64,000 bases of DNA from NCBI RefSeq assembly GCF_002860325.1, contig NZ_PKOJ01000004.1, positions 305,127 through 369,126 of the forward strand, written 5' to 3'. The stretch is from Neptunicoccus cionae (GTDB lineage: Bacteria; Pseudomonadota; Alphaproteobacteria; Rhodobacterales; Rhodobacteraceae). The position numbers and the translations under genes are program-made. The notes beneath the pieces were generated by a model. That model saw only the letters and a list, made by a program, of their open reading frames with translations, was not told the DNA's origin and did no database searches. Below, in pieces: positions 27,799 to 37,373 of this stretch (its first letter is position 1; each line of letters starts with the position of its first letter).

Positions 27799-28629
27799 TT
27801 ATTTAACCGCGCCGAAGGTCAGGCCACGGACAAGCTGCTTCTGGCTGAACCAGCCGAGGATCAGGATTGGTGCAATCGCCATAGTAGAGGCGGCTGACAG
27901 TTTGGCGTAGAACAACCCTTCCGGGCTGGAGTAGCTGGCGATGAACGCGGTGAGCGGGGCCGCTTTAGCGGCGGTGAGATTGAGGGTCCAGAAAGCCTCG
28001 TTCCACGCAAGGATGAAATTCAAAAGCAGGGTGGAGGCGATGCCGGGAACGGCCATCGGTGTCAGTACGTAAAGGATCTCGTCCTTGAGCGTTGCGCCGT
28101 CCATTCTTGATGCTTCCAGAATTTCGCCCGGAATCTCGCGGAAGTAGGTGTAAAGCATCCAGACAATGATCGGCAGGTTGATCAGCATCAGCACTACAGT
28201 CAGACCGATGCGGCTGTCCAGAAGGCCCATTTTAATGAAGATCAGGTAGATCGGGTAGAGAACCCCGACTGCCGGAAGCATTTTTGTAGACAACATCCAC
28301 AGCAGGATGTCTTTGGTGCGACGGGATGGTACAAAGGCCATCGACCACGCTGCAGGGATCGCGATGATCAGGCCAAGCAGTGTGGAACCGCCGGCGATGA
28401 AGACCGAATTCCACAGGAAGCGGGCATAATTGGACCGTTCCAGAACCACCTCGTAGTTTTCCAGTGTCCAGTCAAAAGCAAGGAAGACCGGAGGATCGGC
28501 AATCGCTGTTGCTTCGGTTTTGAAGCTGGTCAGGATCGTCCAGAGGATCGGGAAGAAGATCAGGAAACCGATGCCCCAAGCGGCTGCGGTATTGATGATC
28601 TTGCGTTGTGTTGTGACGCTGCGAGCCAT
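27799..28629 (-). CDS. smoG: Polyol ABC transporter permease (SmoG/MalG type)
   Basis: A 276-aa permease with six TM helices (first at about residues 12-35) and the EAA loop [17 protein letters not shown] near residue 175. ATG 28629 has GAGGAGG closely upstream; the frame is open further but that part overlaps the previous gene. Together with the SmoF-type subunit it forms the membrane channel of the importer. Confidence 0.9.
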   Translation of the reverse strand: MARSVTTQRKIINTAAAWGIGFLIFFPILWTILTSFKTEATAIADPPVFLAFDWTLENYEVVLERSNYARFLWNSVFIAGGSTLLGLIIAIPAAWSMAFVPSRRTKDILLWMLSTKMLPAVGVLYPIYLIFIKMGLLDSRIGLTVVLMLINLPIIVWMLYTYFREIPGEILEASRMDGATLKDEILYVLTPMAVPGIASTLLLNFILAWNEAFWTLNLTAAKAAPLTAFIASYSSPEGLFYAKLSAASTMAIAPILILGWFSQKQLVRGLTFGAVK

Positions 28630-28642
28630 GTTCAGTTCCTCC

Positions 28643-29509
28643 TCAGGCGTCCAGATTCTTGCCAACAATGCGCATCAGGAAGACGGCCATTATGTTTGCA
28701 AGGATGACGGCATAGATGCCACCGGCAGAGCCAAGACCGATGTTCTGGCTTTCCAGTACGCGTTGATAGATCAGATAAGTCAGTGTGCGGGTGCCAAAGC
28801 TGCCTTGGGTGGTCACAAAGATTTCGGCAAAGATCGACAGCAAGAAGATTGTCTGGATCAGTACAACGATTGTGATCGCACGGGACAGGTGGGGCAGGGT
28901 GATAAAGCCGAACCGGGAAAGAGCAGGTGCACCATCCATTTCGGCTGCTTCAAGCTGTTCGCTGTCCAGAGACTGGATTGCAGTCAGCAGGATAAGGGTT
29001 GCGAACGGCAACCACTGCCAGGACACGATCATCACTATAGAGCCGAGCGACGCCTGACTGAGCCATTCCACCGGCGTCAGTCCGAAAGCCTGCCACAGAT
29101 GGGCAAAAAGGCCGTTCACAGGGTCCATAAACATGTTCTTCCAGACCAGCGCGCTTACGGTGGGCATCACGAAGAAAGGCGCGATGACCAGAATACGTAC
29201 AATGCCTTGCCCCCACATGGGCTGGTCCAGCAGGATTGCAAGCAATACTCCGAATACGACGGTGATGAACAGGACACCCAGTACAATCACCAGTGTGGCA
29301 GTCACTGAGGGCCAGAACGCGCTGGAAGTGACGAAGCGGATGTAGTTGTCAAAACCGACCCATCCGAGGTCTCCGCCACGCATTGGCAGGTATTTCTTGA
29401 AAGAGAAAAACAACGTCATCGTCAGGGGCACGAGCATCCAGCCGAGAAGCAGGATTACAGCCGGGGCCATCATCAAACGGGCAGCAGAGCGGGAATGTTG
29501 GGTCGCCAT
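28643..29509 (-). CDS. smoF: Polyol ABC transporter permease (SmoF/MalF type)
   Basis: A 288-aa CUT1 permease with a first TM helix about residues 13-35, a periplasmic loop, and five more helices. The coupling loop is EQLEAAEMDGAPALSRF near residue 185. GGAG lies ten bases before ATG 29509. A 141-base gap with a strong hairpin separates it from the binding-protein gene. Confidence 0.9.
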   Translation of the reverse strand: MATQHSRSAARLMMAPAVILLLGWMLVPLTMTLFFSFKKYLPMRGGDLGWVGFDNYIRFVTSSAFWPSVTATLVIVLGVLFITVVFGVLLAILLDQPMWGQGIVRILVIAPFFVMPTVSALVWKNMFMDPVNGLFAHLWQAFGLTPVEWLSQASLGSIVMIVSWQWLPFATLILLTAIQSLDSEQLEAAEMDGAPALSRFGFITLPHLSRAITIVVLIQTIFLLSIFAEIFVTTQGSFGTRTLTYLIYQRVLESQNIGLGSAGGIYAVILANIMAVFLMRIVGKNLDA

Positions 29510-29594
29510 GACTTATCTCCTCACGCAGGGTGGTGCGCGGCTGTTCGTACGCCTATTGCGCACTGTTGTTTTTGTCTGTCAGGAAAGAAGTATA

Positions 29595-29640
29595 ACACAG
29601 CCCGGGGGTAAAACCGAGGGAATGCACCCCCGGGCTGTGT
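29595..29640 (-). terminator. Intercistronic hairpin after the polyol-binding protein gene
   Basis: A 15-bp perfect stem (core CAGCCCGGGGGT / ACCCCCGGGCTG) with a 16-base loop, 11 bases past the stop codon. No T run follows on the minus strand. It probably stabilises the binding-protein mRNA, as described for malE-malF type operons. Confidence 0.7.
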
Positions 29641-29650
29641 GAGGAAAGGA

Positions 29651-30958
29651 TTAGTAGCCCGCGGCTTCCATTTCGTCGGCAGTCAGAGCCTGCGCTTTCT
29701 CAAGAGCTTCTTCCACTGATTGCTGGCCTGCCAGCGCTGCGGAGAATTCCTGACCAACCTGAGTTGCGATACCTGCAAACTCCGGGATGGCGACGAACTG
29801 CACGCCTGTGTACGGAACCGGATCAACTGTCGGGTTGGTCGGATCTGCGGAGTTGATGGAATTCAGTGTCATCTCTGCAAAAGGAACCTTTTTGTATTCC
29901 TCGTTCTCGTAGAGGGATGTGCGTGTGCCCGGAGGTACGTTTGCCCAACCTTCGTTTTCGGCAACCAGAGCTGTGTACTCTTTCGAGGTAGCCCAAGCGA
30001 CGAACTTTTTGGCTTCTTCTGTAGCGTCAGAGCCAGCAGGGATCGCCAGTGACCATGCCCAGAGCCAGTTGCCCCGTTTGCCAAGTCCATTGTCCGGTGC
30101 CAGCGCAAAGCCAACGTGCTCGGCAACAGTGGAGTCTGTCGGGTTGGTTACGAAAGACGCAGCAACTGTCGCGTCAATCCACATGCCGCATTTGCCTTGC
30201 TGGAACAGGGACAGGTTTTCGTTGAACCCGTTTGTCGACGCACCCGGAGGACCGTAGTTGTTCATCAGGTCCATGTAGGTGTTCAGGGTTGCTGCCCATT
30301 CTTCAGTGTCGAACTGTGGTGTCCAGTTTTCGTCAAACCAGCGTGCGCCGTAAGAGTTGGCCATAGCGGACAGGAAGGCCATGTTCTCGCCCCAGCCTGC
30401 TTTACCGCGCAGACAGATGCCGTAGATGCCTTTTTCCTTGTCGGTCATGGCTTCTGCGGCCTTGGCGATCTGGTCCCATGTTGGTGCTTCTGGCATTTCC
30501 ATGCCAGCGTCAGCCATCAGGTCTTTGCGGTACATAACCATGGAGCTCTCACCGTAGAACGGTGCGGCGTACAGGTTGTCGTTGACGGTCAGGCCGCCAC
30601 GGATGGCTGGCAGGATGTCGTCTTTATCCCACTCGGCTGGCAGGTCTTCCAGAGAAACCAGCCAGTCTTGTTTGGCCCAGATCGGCACTTCGTAAGTCCC
30701 GATTGTCATCACGTCGAACTGCCCGCCTTTAGCGGCGATGTCTTGTGTAACGCGCTGACGCAGAACGTTTTCTTCCAGAGTAACCCATTCCAGTTTGATG
30801 TCTGGGTTCTTGGATGTGAAATCTTCGGTCAGACCCTGCATACGGATCATGTCGCCGTTGTTCACTGTCGCGATGGTGATTGTTGTTTCCGCATATGCGG
30901 CATTCGCTGCCAGGATAGCAGCAACGCTTGTGAAGCGCAGTGGCATAGTCAAATTCAT
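29651..30958 (-). CDS. smoE: Polyol ABC transporter substrate-binding protein (SmoE type)
   Basis: A 435-aa family 1 solute-binding protein. The signal peptide covers residues 1-23 (cut near AYA-ETT). Typical SBP_bac_1 features are FDVMTIGTYEVPIWAKQDWL, LYAAPFYGESSMVMYRKDL and the late GNWLWAWSLAIPAGS. GGAGG lies seven bases before ATG 30958. It starts the polyol operon, and a LacI-type operator lies about 75 bases upstream. Confidence 0.9.
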   Translation of the reverse strand: MNLTMPLRFTSVAAILAANAAYAETTITIATVNNGDMIRMQGLTEDFTSKNPDIKLEWVTLEENVLRQRVTQDIAAKGGQFDVMTIGTYEVPIWAKQDWLVSLEDLPAEWDKDDILPAIRGGLTVNDNLYAAPFYGESSMVMYRKDLMADAGMEMPEAPTWDQIAKAAEAMTDKEKGIYGICLRGKAGWGENMAFLSAMANSYGARWFDENWTPQFDTEEWAATLNTYMDLMNNYGPPGASTNGFNENLSLFQQGKCGMWIDATVAASFVTNPTDSTVAEHVGFALAPDNGLGKRGNWLWAWSLAIPAGSDATEEAKKFVAWATSKEYTALVAENEGWANVPPGTRTSLYENEEYKKVPFAEMTLNSINSADPTNPTVDPVPYTGVQFVAIPEFAGIATQVGQEFSAALAGQQSVEEALEKAQALTADEMEAAGY

Positions 30959-31030
30959 CCCTAGTCCTCCCTTGGTGAATCAAATGCTGAAATGACTGTA
31001 GGGCATCCTTTATCACGGTGTCAATTAATT

Positions 31031-31048
31031 TTTAACGCGCGTAAAGTT
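31031..31048. promoter_or_regulatory. Candidate LacI-family operator, polyol operon
   Basis: TTTAACGCGCGTAAAGTT, centred on the palindrome ACGCGCGT. Fifteen of its 18 bases match the site upstream of the LacI gene at 32121-32138. It sits between the LacI gene and smoE. LacI-family operators usually have a central CG, as here. Confidence 0.65.
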
Positions 31049-31051
31049 TAT

Positions 31052-32080
31052 TTAGGCGGAGGACCGCATGATCAGACGACCTTCATAGAGGGTATCCTCA
31101 CGGTCCCGCTTGTTCCGCCCGTGCTCGATCAGGTTGACCAGCGTATCTACGCTGCGCTCTGTGATTGCTTCGTAATCTTGTGAGATTGTTGTGAGCGAGG
31201 GGCAGGTGTAGCGGGCAAAAGGGTGGTCGTCATGGCCCGCGATCCGCAAGGTACAGTCCGGCGCAATGCCGACTTTGATCCCGAGTTCGTAAGCAGCAGC
31301 CATCAGGCCAATGGCAAGACGGTCGTTGCTGCAAAGAATTGTGCGGCTCGGCAGATCATTCTTCTCAAGAATTTTCAAACCACCGTTGTATCCGATTTCC
31401 TCAAACTCCCAATCGTCGCCTTCCACACGGATCACATGGGGCGTGTGACCCAGTTCCTCCATCGCCTGCGTGTAGGCAGCGCGGCGTTTGTTGGCGTTCG
31501 GGTTCACTGGAGGCATTTCGAAAAAGCAAGGAGGCTCTCCGGTCCGGCAAAGATACTCCACCATCAATGGCACTGATTGGAAGTTGTTTGAGCCGATGAA
31601 CGTCGCCCCGATGCCTTCAAGGTTGCTATCCACCAGAACGGTCGGGATTTCCTTGCAAAAAGCTTCGAGTTTTTTCTTGTGGGAATCCCGTCCGATCGGG
31701 GCCATCAAAACACCGGCAGGGCGCATCGACCGCAGGATATCGAGAATCTCAAGCTCGTGGTCGGGGCTGCCGTGAGAGCTGAAGGTTGAAGGGGAAAAAC
31801 CCGCCTCGATACAGCACCGTTCCAGTTTGCGTGCAACTTCCGAGAAAAACGGGTCGGCCACATAGGGAACGACGATCCCGATGTTTTTTGTGATCCGGCG
31901 GTTCTGGTTTACGGCGTAAAGATTCGGACGGAAATCATACTGTTCAAGTGCCGCTTCGATCTTTTGGCGGGTGGATGCACGGACGCTTGAAGGCTCGTTA
32001 AAGTACTTTGATACTGTCGGACGGGACACACCGCATTTTGCGGAGAATTCTTCCATATTCCGGATCTTCTGAGCAACCAT
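31052..32080 (-). CDS. LacI-family transcriptional regulator of polyol use
   Basis: A 342-aa regulator. The HTH MEEFSAKCGVSRPTVSKYFNEPSSVRASTRQKIEAAL lies in residues 9-46 (typical TVSK core), followed by the hinge YDFRPNLYAVNQNRR and a periplasmic-binding-like sensor domain from about residue 62. AAGGACG precedes ATG 32080. It lies directly upstream of the polyol operon in the same direction, and both carry the same CGCGCG-centred site, so it most likely represses both and is released by a polyol or its product. Confidence 0.9.
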   Translation of the reverse strand: MVAQKIRNMEEFSAKCGVSRPTVSKYFNEPSSVRASTRQKIEAALEQYDFRPNLYAVNQNRRITKNIGIVVPYVADPFFSEVARKLERCCIEAGFSPSTFSSHGSPDHELEILDILRSMRPAGVLMAPIGRDSHKKKLEAFCKEIPTVLVDSNLEGIGATFIGSNNFQSVPLMVEYLCRTGEPPCFFEMPPVNPNANKRRAAYTQAMEELGHTPHVIRVEGDDWEFEEIGYNGGLKILEKNDLPSRTILCSNDRLAIGLMAAAYELGIKVGIAPDCTLRIAGHDDHPFARYTCPSLTTISQDYEAITERSVDTLVNLIEHGRNKRDREDTLYEGRLIMRSSA

Positions 32081-32120
32081 CGGGCGTCCTTGTTAAAGCT
32101 TCTCGGCCCGCAAAAATAAA

Positions 32121-32138
32121 TTTTCCGCGCGCAAAGTT
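32121..32138. promoter_or_regulatory. Candidate LacI-family operator, autoregulatory
   Basis: TTTTCCGCGCGCAAAGTT, matching the smoE upstream site at 15 of 18 positions, 41 bases before the LacI start codon. It implies self-regulation. Confidence 0.6.
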
Positions 32139-32255
32139 ATACTGTGTCACATTTCCGCTGCGGTCAACAGAGCAGGTCGGTAAATGCGTATACCGTTACG
32201 GGAGACCGGAAACTTTCTTTCTCATAGGCTGAAGAATCAACCGAAAGTAGCCGGT

Positions 32256-33422
32256 TCAGGTCAGGGGAAGGCGCCGTTCTATGATTCGCGACAGAATGCT
32301 GGCGCCGACAGGCAGGATGTCATCATCGAGCGTATAGGCAGGGTTATGGACAGAAACCGTGCCGCTATGCCCGAGAGTACAATAGGCACCGGGCACAACC
32401 TTTAGCATGTCTGCGAAATCCTCACTTCCGGTTCGCAATTCGTCGGAATGTTCAATGAGATCAGCCCCGACAACCTCGGCGGCGGCTTCCAGCATGTGTT
32501 CGGACAGGTCTGCATCGTTCATCAGAACGTCGAACACGTTCCAGATTTTGACATCAATCTCAATTCCGTGGGCTTTCGCCATTCCGGCGCAGATTTCGTT
32601 GATGCGCAATTCTACCAGTTCGCGTACGTCATCGTGGAAGTAGCGAACCGTACCTGTCAGAGTGGCCGATGCGGGTACTACATTATAGGCGTTGCCCGAA
32701 TTGAACGTCGTCACGGAAAGCACTGCGGGTTTTGTCGGGGCGACATTGCGGCTGACGATGGATTGCAATTCCCCGACCAGCGAAGCTGCGATGACGATCG
32801 TATCGCGCCCTGCCTGAGGCATTGCGGCGTGGCTGCCGACGCCGTTTACGGTAATGTCAAAGAAACAGGCTCCTGCCATGGCCGCCCCGGGTTTCACGCT
32901 CACATGGTTGGGCTGGCCGTTCGGGTTATTGTGCATCCCGTAGATTTCATCACAGGGAAATTTTTCAAACAATCCGTCAGCGATCATAGTGCGCGCCCCG
33001 CCGAGTCCTTCTTCGGCGGGCTGAAAGACCAAAACAGCTGTGCCGTCGAAATTACGGGTATCTGCGAGGTATTTGGCAGCCCCGAGCAGCATGGTCGTGT
33101 GGCTGTCATGACCGCAAGCATGCATCACACCCGGCGTTTTGGAGGCATAGGGCAGGTTTGTGGTTTCGTGGATCGGCAAAGCATCCATGTCGGCCCGTAA
33201 CCCTATGCGTTTGGGGCCTTTGCCTTTGCCGTGGATCAAGCCGACAACGCCCGTTGTAGCCAGACCACTGTGCACCTCATCAACTCCGTATTCCTTCAAC
33301 AGGTCTTGTACGATGCCGCTCGTGCGGTGCTCCTGAAAGCCAAGTTCCGGGTGTGCGTGGAAATCGCGCCGTATATTGGTAAGGGTCTTGGCGTGGTCGG
33401 CTATCTGGGGCAAAACGGGCAT
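32256..33422 (-). CDS. M20 amidohydrolase (hippurate hydrolase / IAA-amino acid hydrolase type)
   Basis: A 388-aa metal-dependent amidohydrolase of the M20D group, which removes acyl groups from N-acyl amino acids. RRDFHAHPELGFQE at the N terminus, GLRADMDALPI, MHACGHDSHTTMLLGAA (metal Cys/His) and FQPAEEGLGGA (catalytic Glu pair) are all intact, and TGSEDFADM lies near the C terminus. No signal peptide. It stands alone between the LacI gene and a siderophore-interacting protein. The natural substrate is unknown. Confidence 0.92.
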   Translation of the reverse strand: MPVLPQIADHAKTLTNIRRDFHAHPELGFQEHRTSGIVQDLLKEYGVDEVHSGLATTGVVGLIHGKGKGPKRIGLRADMDALPIHETTNLPYASKTPGVMHACGHDSHTTMLLGAAKYLADTRNFDGTAVLVFQPAEEGLGGARTMIADGLFEKFPCDEIYGMHNNPNGQPNHVSVKPGAAMAGACFFDITVNGVGSHAAMPQAGRDTIVIAASLVGELQSIVSRNVAPTKPAVLSVTTFNSGNAYNVVPASATLTGTVRYFHDDVRELVELRINEICAGMAKAHGIEIDVKIWNVFDVLMNDADLSEHMLEAAAEVVGADLIEHSDELRTGSEDFADMLKVVPGAYCTLGHSGTVSVHNPAYTLDDDILPVGASILSRIIERRLPLT

Positions 33423-33487
33423 GGTCTGATCCTGAATCTCTTTGGGTTCGCAGCACTTTAGGCCGCGAACCGCAAGTTGACCAGAGA

Positions 33488-34288
33488 CTAGCTTGCTAGT
33501 GCCGCTTCGTTGCGTTTTTCGATCTGGTGTTCATCCTCGACCAGCCCGATTTTCCAGTAGCCTGCGATATAGGCGTCGGCTTTCGGCAGCTTGCGGTCAA
33601 CAAGGATGTACTGGCGCAGGGCGCGGATCATACTGCTTTCGCCCGCAATACAAACTTGCAAACGTTCTACGGGCCAGTGAAGCTGGCGCACCAGGTTTTC
33701 AACCTGCCCATCCGGTTTGGAAGGGTCGGGGTTCACAAGCCAGTGGGCTGTTATCCCTGCTGGCATCTTCAGGGACTGCCGGTCGTCGGGATGGGTAATC
33801 TCGAAAATCGCGGTGCCTTTTGCACGTTCGGGCATAGCCTCTAGCGTGGCAGCGGCGAGCGGCAGGGCTGAAAGGTCGGCGACCACAAGATACTGGTCTG
33901 CCTCATAGGCTTTAACTTTAACTGGGCCGGGTCCGGCAAAACCGCAAAAAGAGCCCACCTGCGCGGCCCTTGCCCATGCCGAAGCCGGACCGGCGTCTCC
34001 GTGATCGACAAAATCAATGTCCATCTCACAAGCAGCCCGTCTCTGGTGGCGCACGGTATAAGTGCGCACAACCGGACGGGGGCCATTGATCAACTGCTCG
34101 TGGAACGAAGCCTTGTCCTGTCCTGCCTTTGGAAGGAACAACTTGCAGTTTGCCCCTTCGCAGCCGTCGGTAATTTCACCGACTTCGGGGCCGCTGAAGG
34201 TAACGCGGATCATATGGGCTGAAATGCGGCGGACTGCGGAAACAGTAAAAACTCGGGGTGTGCGTTTGCTGCGGGCTGGTTCTGTCAT
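33488..34288 (-). CDS. Siderophore-interacting protein (NADPH-dependent ferric-siderophore reductase)
   Basis: A 266-aa SIP-family flavoprotein that reduces ferric siderophores in the cytoplasm to release iron. The FAD-binding segment VVRTYTVRHQR (about residues 72-82) is followed by FVDHGDAGPASAWA and the NAD(P)H domain with ADLSALPLAAATLEAMP, CIAGESSMIRALRQYI and the C-terminal GYWKIGLVEDEH. AGGAAG precedes ATG 34288. No siderophore receptor is adjacent. The upstream gap (34289-34390) holds nothing distinct. Confidence 0.92.
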   Translation of the reverse strand: MTEPARSKRTPRVFTVSAVRRISAHMIRVTFSGPEVGEITDGCEGANCKLFLPKAGQDKASFHEQLINGPRPVVRTYTVRHQRRAACEMDIDFVDHGDAGPASAWARAAQVGSFCGFAGPGPVKVKAYEADQYLVVADLSALPLAAATLEAMPERAKGTAIFEITHPDDRQSLKMPAGITAHWLVNPDPSKPDGQVENLVRQLHWPVERLQVCIAGESSMIRALRQYILVDRKLPKADAYIAGYWKIGLVEDEHQIEKRNEAALAS

Positions 34289-34390
34289 AGTATCTTCCTG
34301 TGATGTAGTGGGTGGGAAAATACCTGCCTGTTTCGCGGTGTTATAACACCATATGTCACAGGGTTCGAGCGCAAAGCCGTTCGCGCCAGA

Positions 34391-35905
34391 TCAGGATTTC
34401 TTCTCTAACGCCTCGGCTTGGGCATTTTTGCGTAGGAACCAGAAGAAGGACACAACTGACAGCAGGAGCAATGCTACGGCGACCGGACTTTTGAGCATTT
34501 GCGTCAGGTCGCCGTTCGTCAGGGCCAGCGACTGTGCAATGGATTTTTCAAAACGGGGGCCTAGGAAGAAGGCGATGATGAAGATCACCAGCGAATATCC
34601 GAAAGTAGACATCAGATAGCCGACAATGGCGAAGATCAGCATGATGGCTACGCCGAACAACCCGCTGGTGGCCATGGAAACGCCCACGATGCACAACAGC
34701 AAAGCAGCGGAAAAGATGATGGATTCCGGTGCTGAAACGACTTTGGTCCAGAACCGCAAACCCAGTTGCCCGACCCACAGGTTTACGAAATTTGCCATCA
34801 GCATTGCACCAAACAGACCGTACACAAGACGCCCTTGTTGTTCAAACAGCAAGGGGCCGGGCTGCATACCGTGGATCATAAAGGCCGAGATAATCAGTGC
34901 CGCACCCACACTTCCCGGAATGCCAAGCGTCAGGAGCGGGATCAGGTTCGCTCCGACCACCGCAGAGTTGGCGGATTCAGACGCTGCAATCCCTTGCAGG
35001 TTGCCTTTGCCAAAGCTCGTCGGGTCTTTTGAGCCGGCTTTGGTCATGGCATAGGACATGAAGGCGGCGGCCGTAGACCCGATGCCCGGCAGGGCGCCTA
35101 GAATCGTGCCGATTGTTGCACCGCGCAACATTGTATAACGGCAGGCCCAGTATTCTGCCCAACTGACGCGGCGATCTTCGGGTTTCTGGGAACCGTCTGT
35201 GATAATGCCGGATTTCACATTGCCATGGGCCAGCGACATACGCCGCAGGATCTCCGAAATGGCGAGCATCCCGATCGCAACGGAAGGCAGCGGCAATCCG
35301 TCAAACAGATCCCAATAGCCGAAGATCAGTCGCGGTGTGTAATGTTCCGGATCCTGCCCGACCGAAGCCACCAGCAGGCCAAGCGCAGCGGCGATAATGC
35401 CTTTTATCAAAGAGTTGCCGATCAGCCCGGCGAGAATTGAAAAGGCAAAAATCATCAGGGCGACCACTTCAATCGGCCCCATCTTCAAAGCCATGATTGC
35501 CAATGGCGCAGAAACGGTGATCAGGACAATGTCGCTGAACAAATCCCCCGTTACGGACGAAAACAGGGCCATTTTCGTGGCCTTCAACGGTTTGCCCTGT
35601 TTGGCCAACGGATGCCCGTCAAGCGCCGTAGCTGCCGCATCGGGTGTTCCGGGCGTATTCATCAAAATGGCGGGAACCGCCCCGCCCACCAGACCGCCCT
35701 TGTTGACCCCCACCAGAAAGGCAATGGCGGGTAGCGGGTCCAGCCCGAAGGTAAAGGGTATCGCGATCGCCATAGCCATAATCGGTCCGATACCGGGCAC
35801 CGCGCCGACAAACTGGCCCAGTAGCACTCCAAAAAGCACAAACATCAGGTTGAACGGGGTAAAAGCGTCCCCGAAGCCTGCAAGTATCGTTGCAAAATCC
35901 ACCAT
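34391..35905 (-). CDS. tctA: Tripartite tricarboxylate transporter, large membrane subunit TctA
   Basis: A 504-aa integral membrane protein with about 12 TM helices. The duplicated family motif appears as GAVPGIGPIMAMAIAIPFTFG near residue 35 and GALPGIGSTAAAFMSYA near residue 260. AAAGGA precedes ATG 35905; the longer open frame overlaps tctB and is rejected. Forms, with TctB and TctC, a cation-coupled importer for carboxylates; the actual substrate is not visible. Confidence 0.93.
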   Translation of the reverse strand: MVDFATILAGFGDAFTPFNLMFVLFGVLLGQFVGAVPGIGPIMAMAIAIPFTFGLDPLPAIAFLVGVNKGGLVGGAVPAILMNTPGTPDAAATALDGHPLAKQGKPLKATKMALFSSVTGDLFSDIVLITVSAPLAIMALKMGPIEVVALMIFAFSILAGLIGNSLIKGIIAAALGLLVASVGQDPEHYTPRLIFGYWDLFDGLPLPSVAIGMLAISEILRRMSLAHGNVKSGIITDGSQKPEDRRVSWAEYWACRYTMLRGATIGTILGALPGIGSTAAAFMSYAMTKAGSKDPTSFGKGNLQGIAASESANSAVVGANLIPLLTLGIPGSVGAALIISAFMIHGMQPGPLLFEQQGRLVYGLFGAMLMANFVNLWVGQLGLRFWTKVVSAPESIIFSAALLLCIVGVSMATSGLFGVAIMLIFAIVGYLMSTFGYSLVIFIIAFFLGPRFEKSIAQSLALTNGDLTQMLKSPVAVALLLLSVVSFFWFLRKNAQAEALEKKS

Positions 35906-35916
35906 GGAGCGGTCCT

Positions 35917-36339
35917 TTAAGGCAATGCGCGACCAAGCGCTTGGGTCACAAGAAACCAGATCAGTGCAGGCATCCCGACAGCGCCGAAAGCCAGCCAGAA
36001 GGGGCGCCGTTCTCCGATGAACCACATGATGGCGAAAGCGAGGAGTGGCGCAACATACTCAAAACCAAAACGGGACATGGCGAAAAGCCCCGCGACCAGA
36101 AGCAGGCTGTAGCCCGCTGTCCGCAGGATATTCTGAAGGTTTGCCACTTGATGGGTCGTCGGCTTCAACACCAGCAAACCGCCGCACAGCGCCAGGATCA
36201 GGGAAATAATGTCGGGCACGGTTTTGGGATTCAGGCTGCCTCCCTCCACCGCCTCAATATGGGCGGGATTGACCACGAAGTACATCGCGAGCCCGAGCAA
36301 CAAAAAGAATATACCGGAAATGCGGTCAGCCGACACCAC
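35917..36339 (-). CDS. tctB: Tripartite tricarboxylate transporter, small membrane subunit TctB
   Basis: A 140-aa membrane protein with four hydrophobic helices (about residues 8-25, 42-60, 73-92, 95-135) typical of TctB. The start is GTG 36339 preceded by a G-rich ribosome-binding site (GGGGGG). It lies 11 bases before tctA and 58 bases after tctC. TctB proteins diverge strongly, so position and topology carry the call. Confidence 0.85.
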   Translation of the reverse strand: MVSADRISGIFFLLLGLAMYFVVNPAHIEAVEGGSLNPKTVPDIISLILALCGGLLVLKPTTHQVANLQNILRTAGYSLLLVAGLFAMSRFGFEYVAPLLAFAIMWFIGERRPFWLAFGAVGMPALIWFLVTQALGRALP

Positions 36340-36359
36340 GTGATCCCCCCTGGAATGGT

Positions 36360-36386
36360 GCCCCCGCCCGTATTTTCTGCGGGGGC
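36360..36386 (-). terminator. Intercistronic hairpin between tctC and tctB
   Basis: GCCCCCGC and GCGGGGGC form an 8-bp all-GC stem with an 11-base loop, just after the tctC stop. No T run. Probable mRNA stabiliser or weak attenuator. Confidence 0.6.
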
Positions 36387-36397
36387 TCGAACAGTCT

Positions 36398-37345
36398 TTA
36401 TTTGCCGAACAGGACTTTAGCGTTGGCCAGACCGTCTACCATCATTTGCTTGGTGCCTTCGACGCCCATATTGATAGGGTCACCTTTGACGGCATTGCGC
36501 ACGATTTCCACAAACTCGGGGGCTGTGATTGCCTCGTCTATCGCGGCTGAAATTGCTTTGATCGCCTCAGGATCAGTGCCGCCGGTCATCGCAAGGAAGA
36601 ATACAGGGTCCACATAGGCCGGTACACCGGATTCAGTGAAGGTTTTCACATCGGGTGCATAGCTCAGACGGGACTGGTTTGCGCCGGCAATGACCTTCAT
36701 GTCACCGGATTCAAGATAGGGGTATTGTTCGCCCGATCCGAAACCCGCCAGAACCTGACCCCCAAGGATCAGTTTCATTACTTCGGCCCCGCCATCGGCG
36801 GTTACAAGGTTGAAGCTTGCGCCGGTTTTGGCTTCGGTCTGTTTCATCACCAGAACCTGTGGCGGCGCCATTGTGGCAACGGCCAGAGTGCCCTGTTCCT
36901 TGGCGTGAGCCACCATTTCTTCCAGATTGTCAAATGGCGCGTCCTTACTGGCGACAAGCGCCAGCTCGGCTTTGGCAACCGTGCCAAGATAATCGAAACT
37001 GTCGACGTCAAACGGCAGCTGGTCGCCGCGATTAACCAGCTGTACCAGCACAGGGATGCTGACCCCCATGCCAACAATATTCCGGTTTGGCGGCATTTGG
37101 GACAGGCCCGTAAACATGGCAACACCACCGCCGCCCGGTTTGTTTTCTACGACAACGTTCCAGCCGGTGTTGTCCTTCATAACCTTGCCAAGCACGCGCC
37201 CCATCGTGTCGGTTGACCCCCCCGCGCCAAAGCCGATCTGAATTGTAAGCGGTCCGTCCGGTGCCCAGTCTTCGGCAAAAACCGGTGCGGAAAGGGCCAT
37301 GAGTGCCGATGCGCCAAGCGCAAGAATTCTGGATTTCAGTTTCAC
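36398..37345 (-). CDS. tctC: Tripartite tricarboxylate transporter substrate-binding protein TctC
   Basis: A 315-aa periplasmic binding protein of the Bug/TctC family. The signal peptide covers residues 1-24 (cut near VFA-EDW). Hallmarks are IQIGFGAGGSTDTMGRVLGK and VVENKPGGGGVAM at residues about 35-76. The start is GTG 37345 with GGAGG upstream. First gene of the operon. An ATTAA-N4-TTAAT repeat lies about 29 bases upstream and may be part of its promoter. Confidence 0.93.
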   Translation of the reverse strand: MKLKSRILALGASALMALSAPVFAEDWAPDGPLTIQIGFGAGGSTDTMGRVLGKVMKDNTGWNVVVENKPGGGGVAMFTGLSQMPPNRNIVGMGVSIPVLVQLVNRGDQLPFDVDSFDYLGTVAKAELALVASKDAPFDNLEEMVAHAKEQGTLAVATMAPPQVLVMKQTEAKTGASFNLVTADGGAEVMKLILGGQVLAGFGSGEQYPYLESGDMKVIAGANQSRLSYAPDVKTFTESGVPAYVDPVFFLAMTGGTDPEAIKAISAAIDEAITAPEFVEIVRNAVKGDPINMGVEGTKQMMVDGLANAKVLFGK

Positions 37346-37373
37346 TTGTTATCCTCCCGTAAGTGAAATACTT

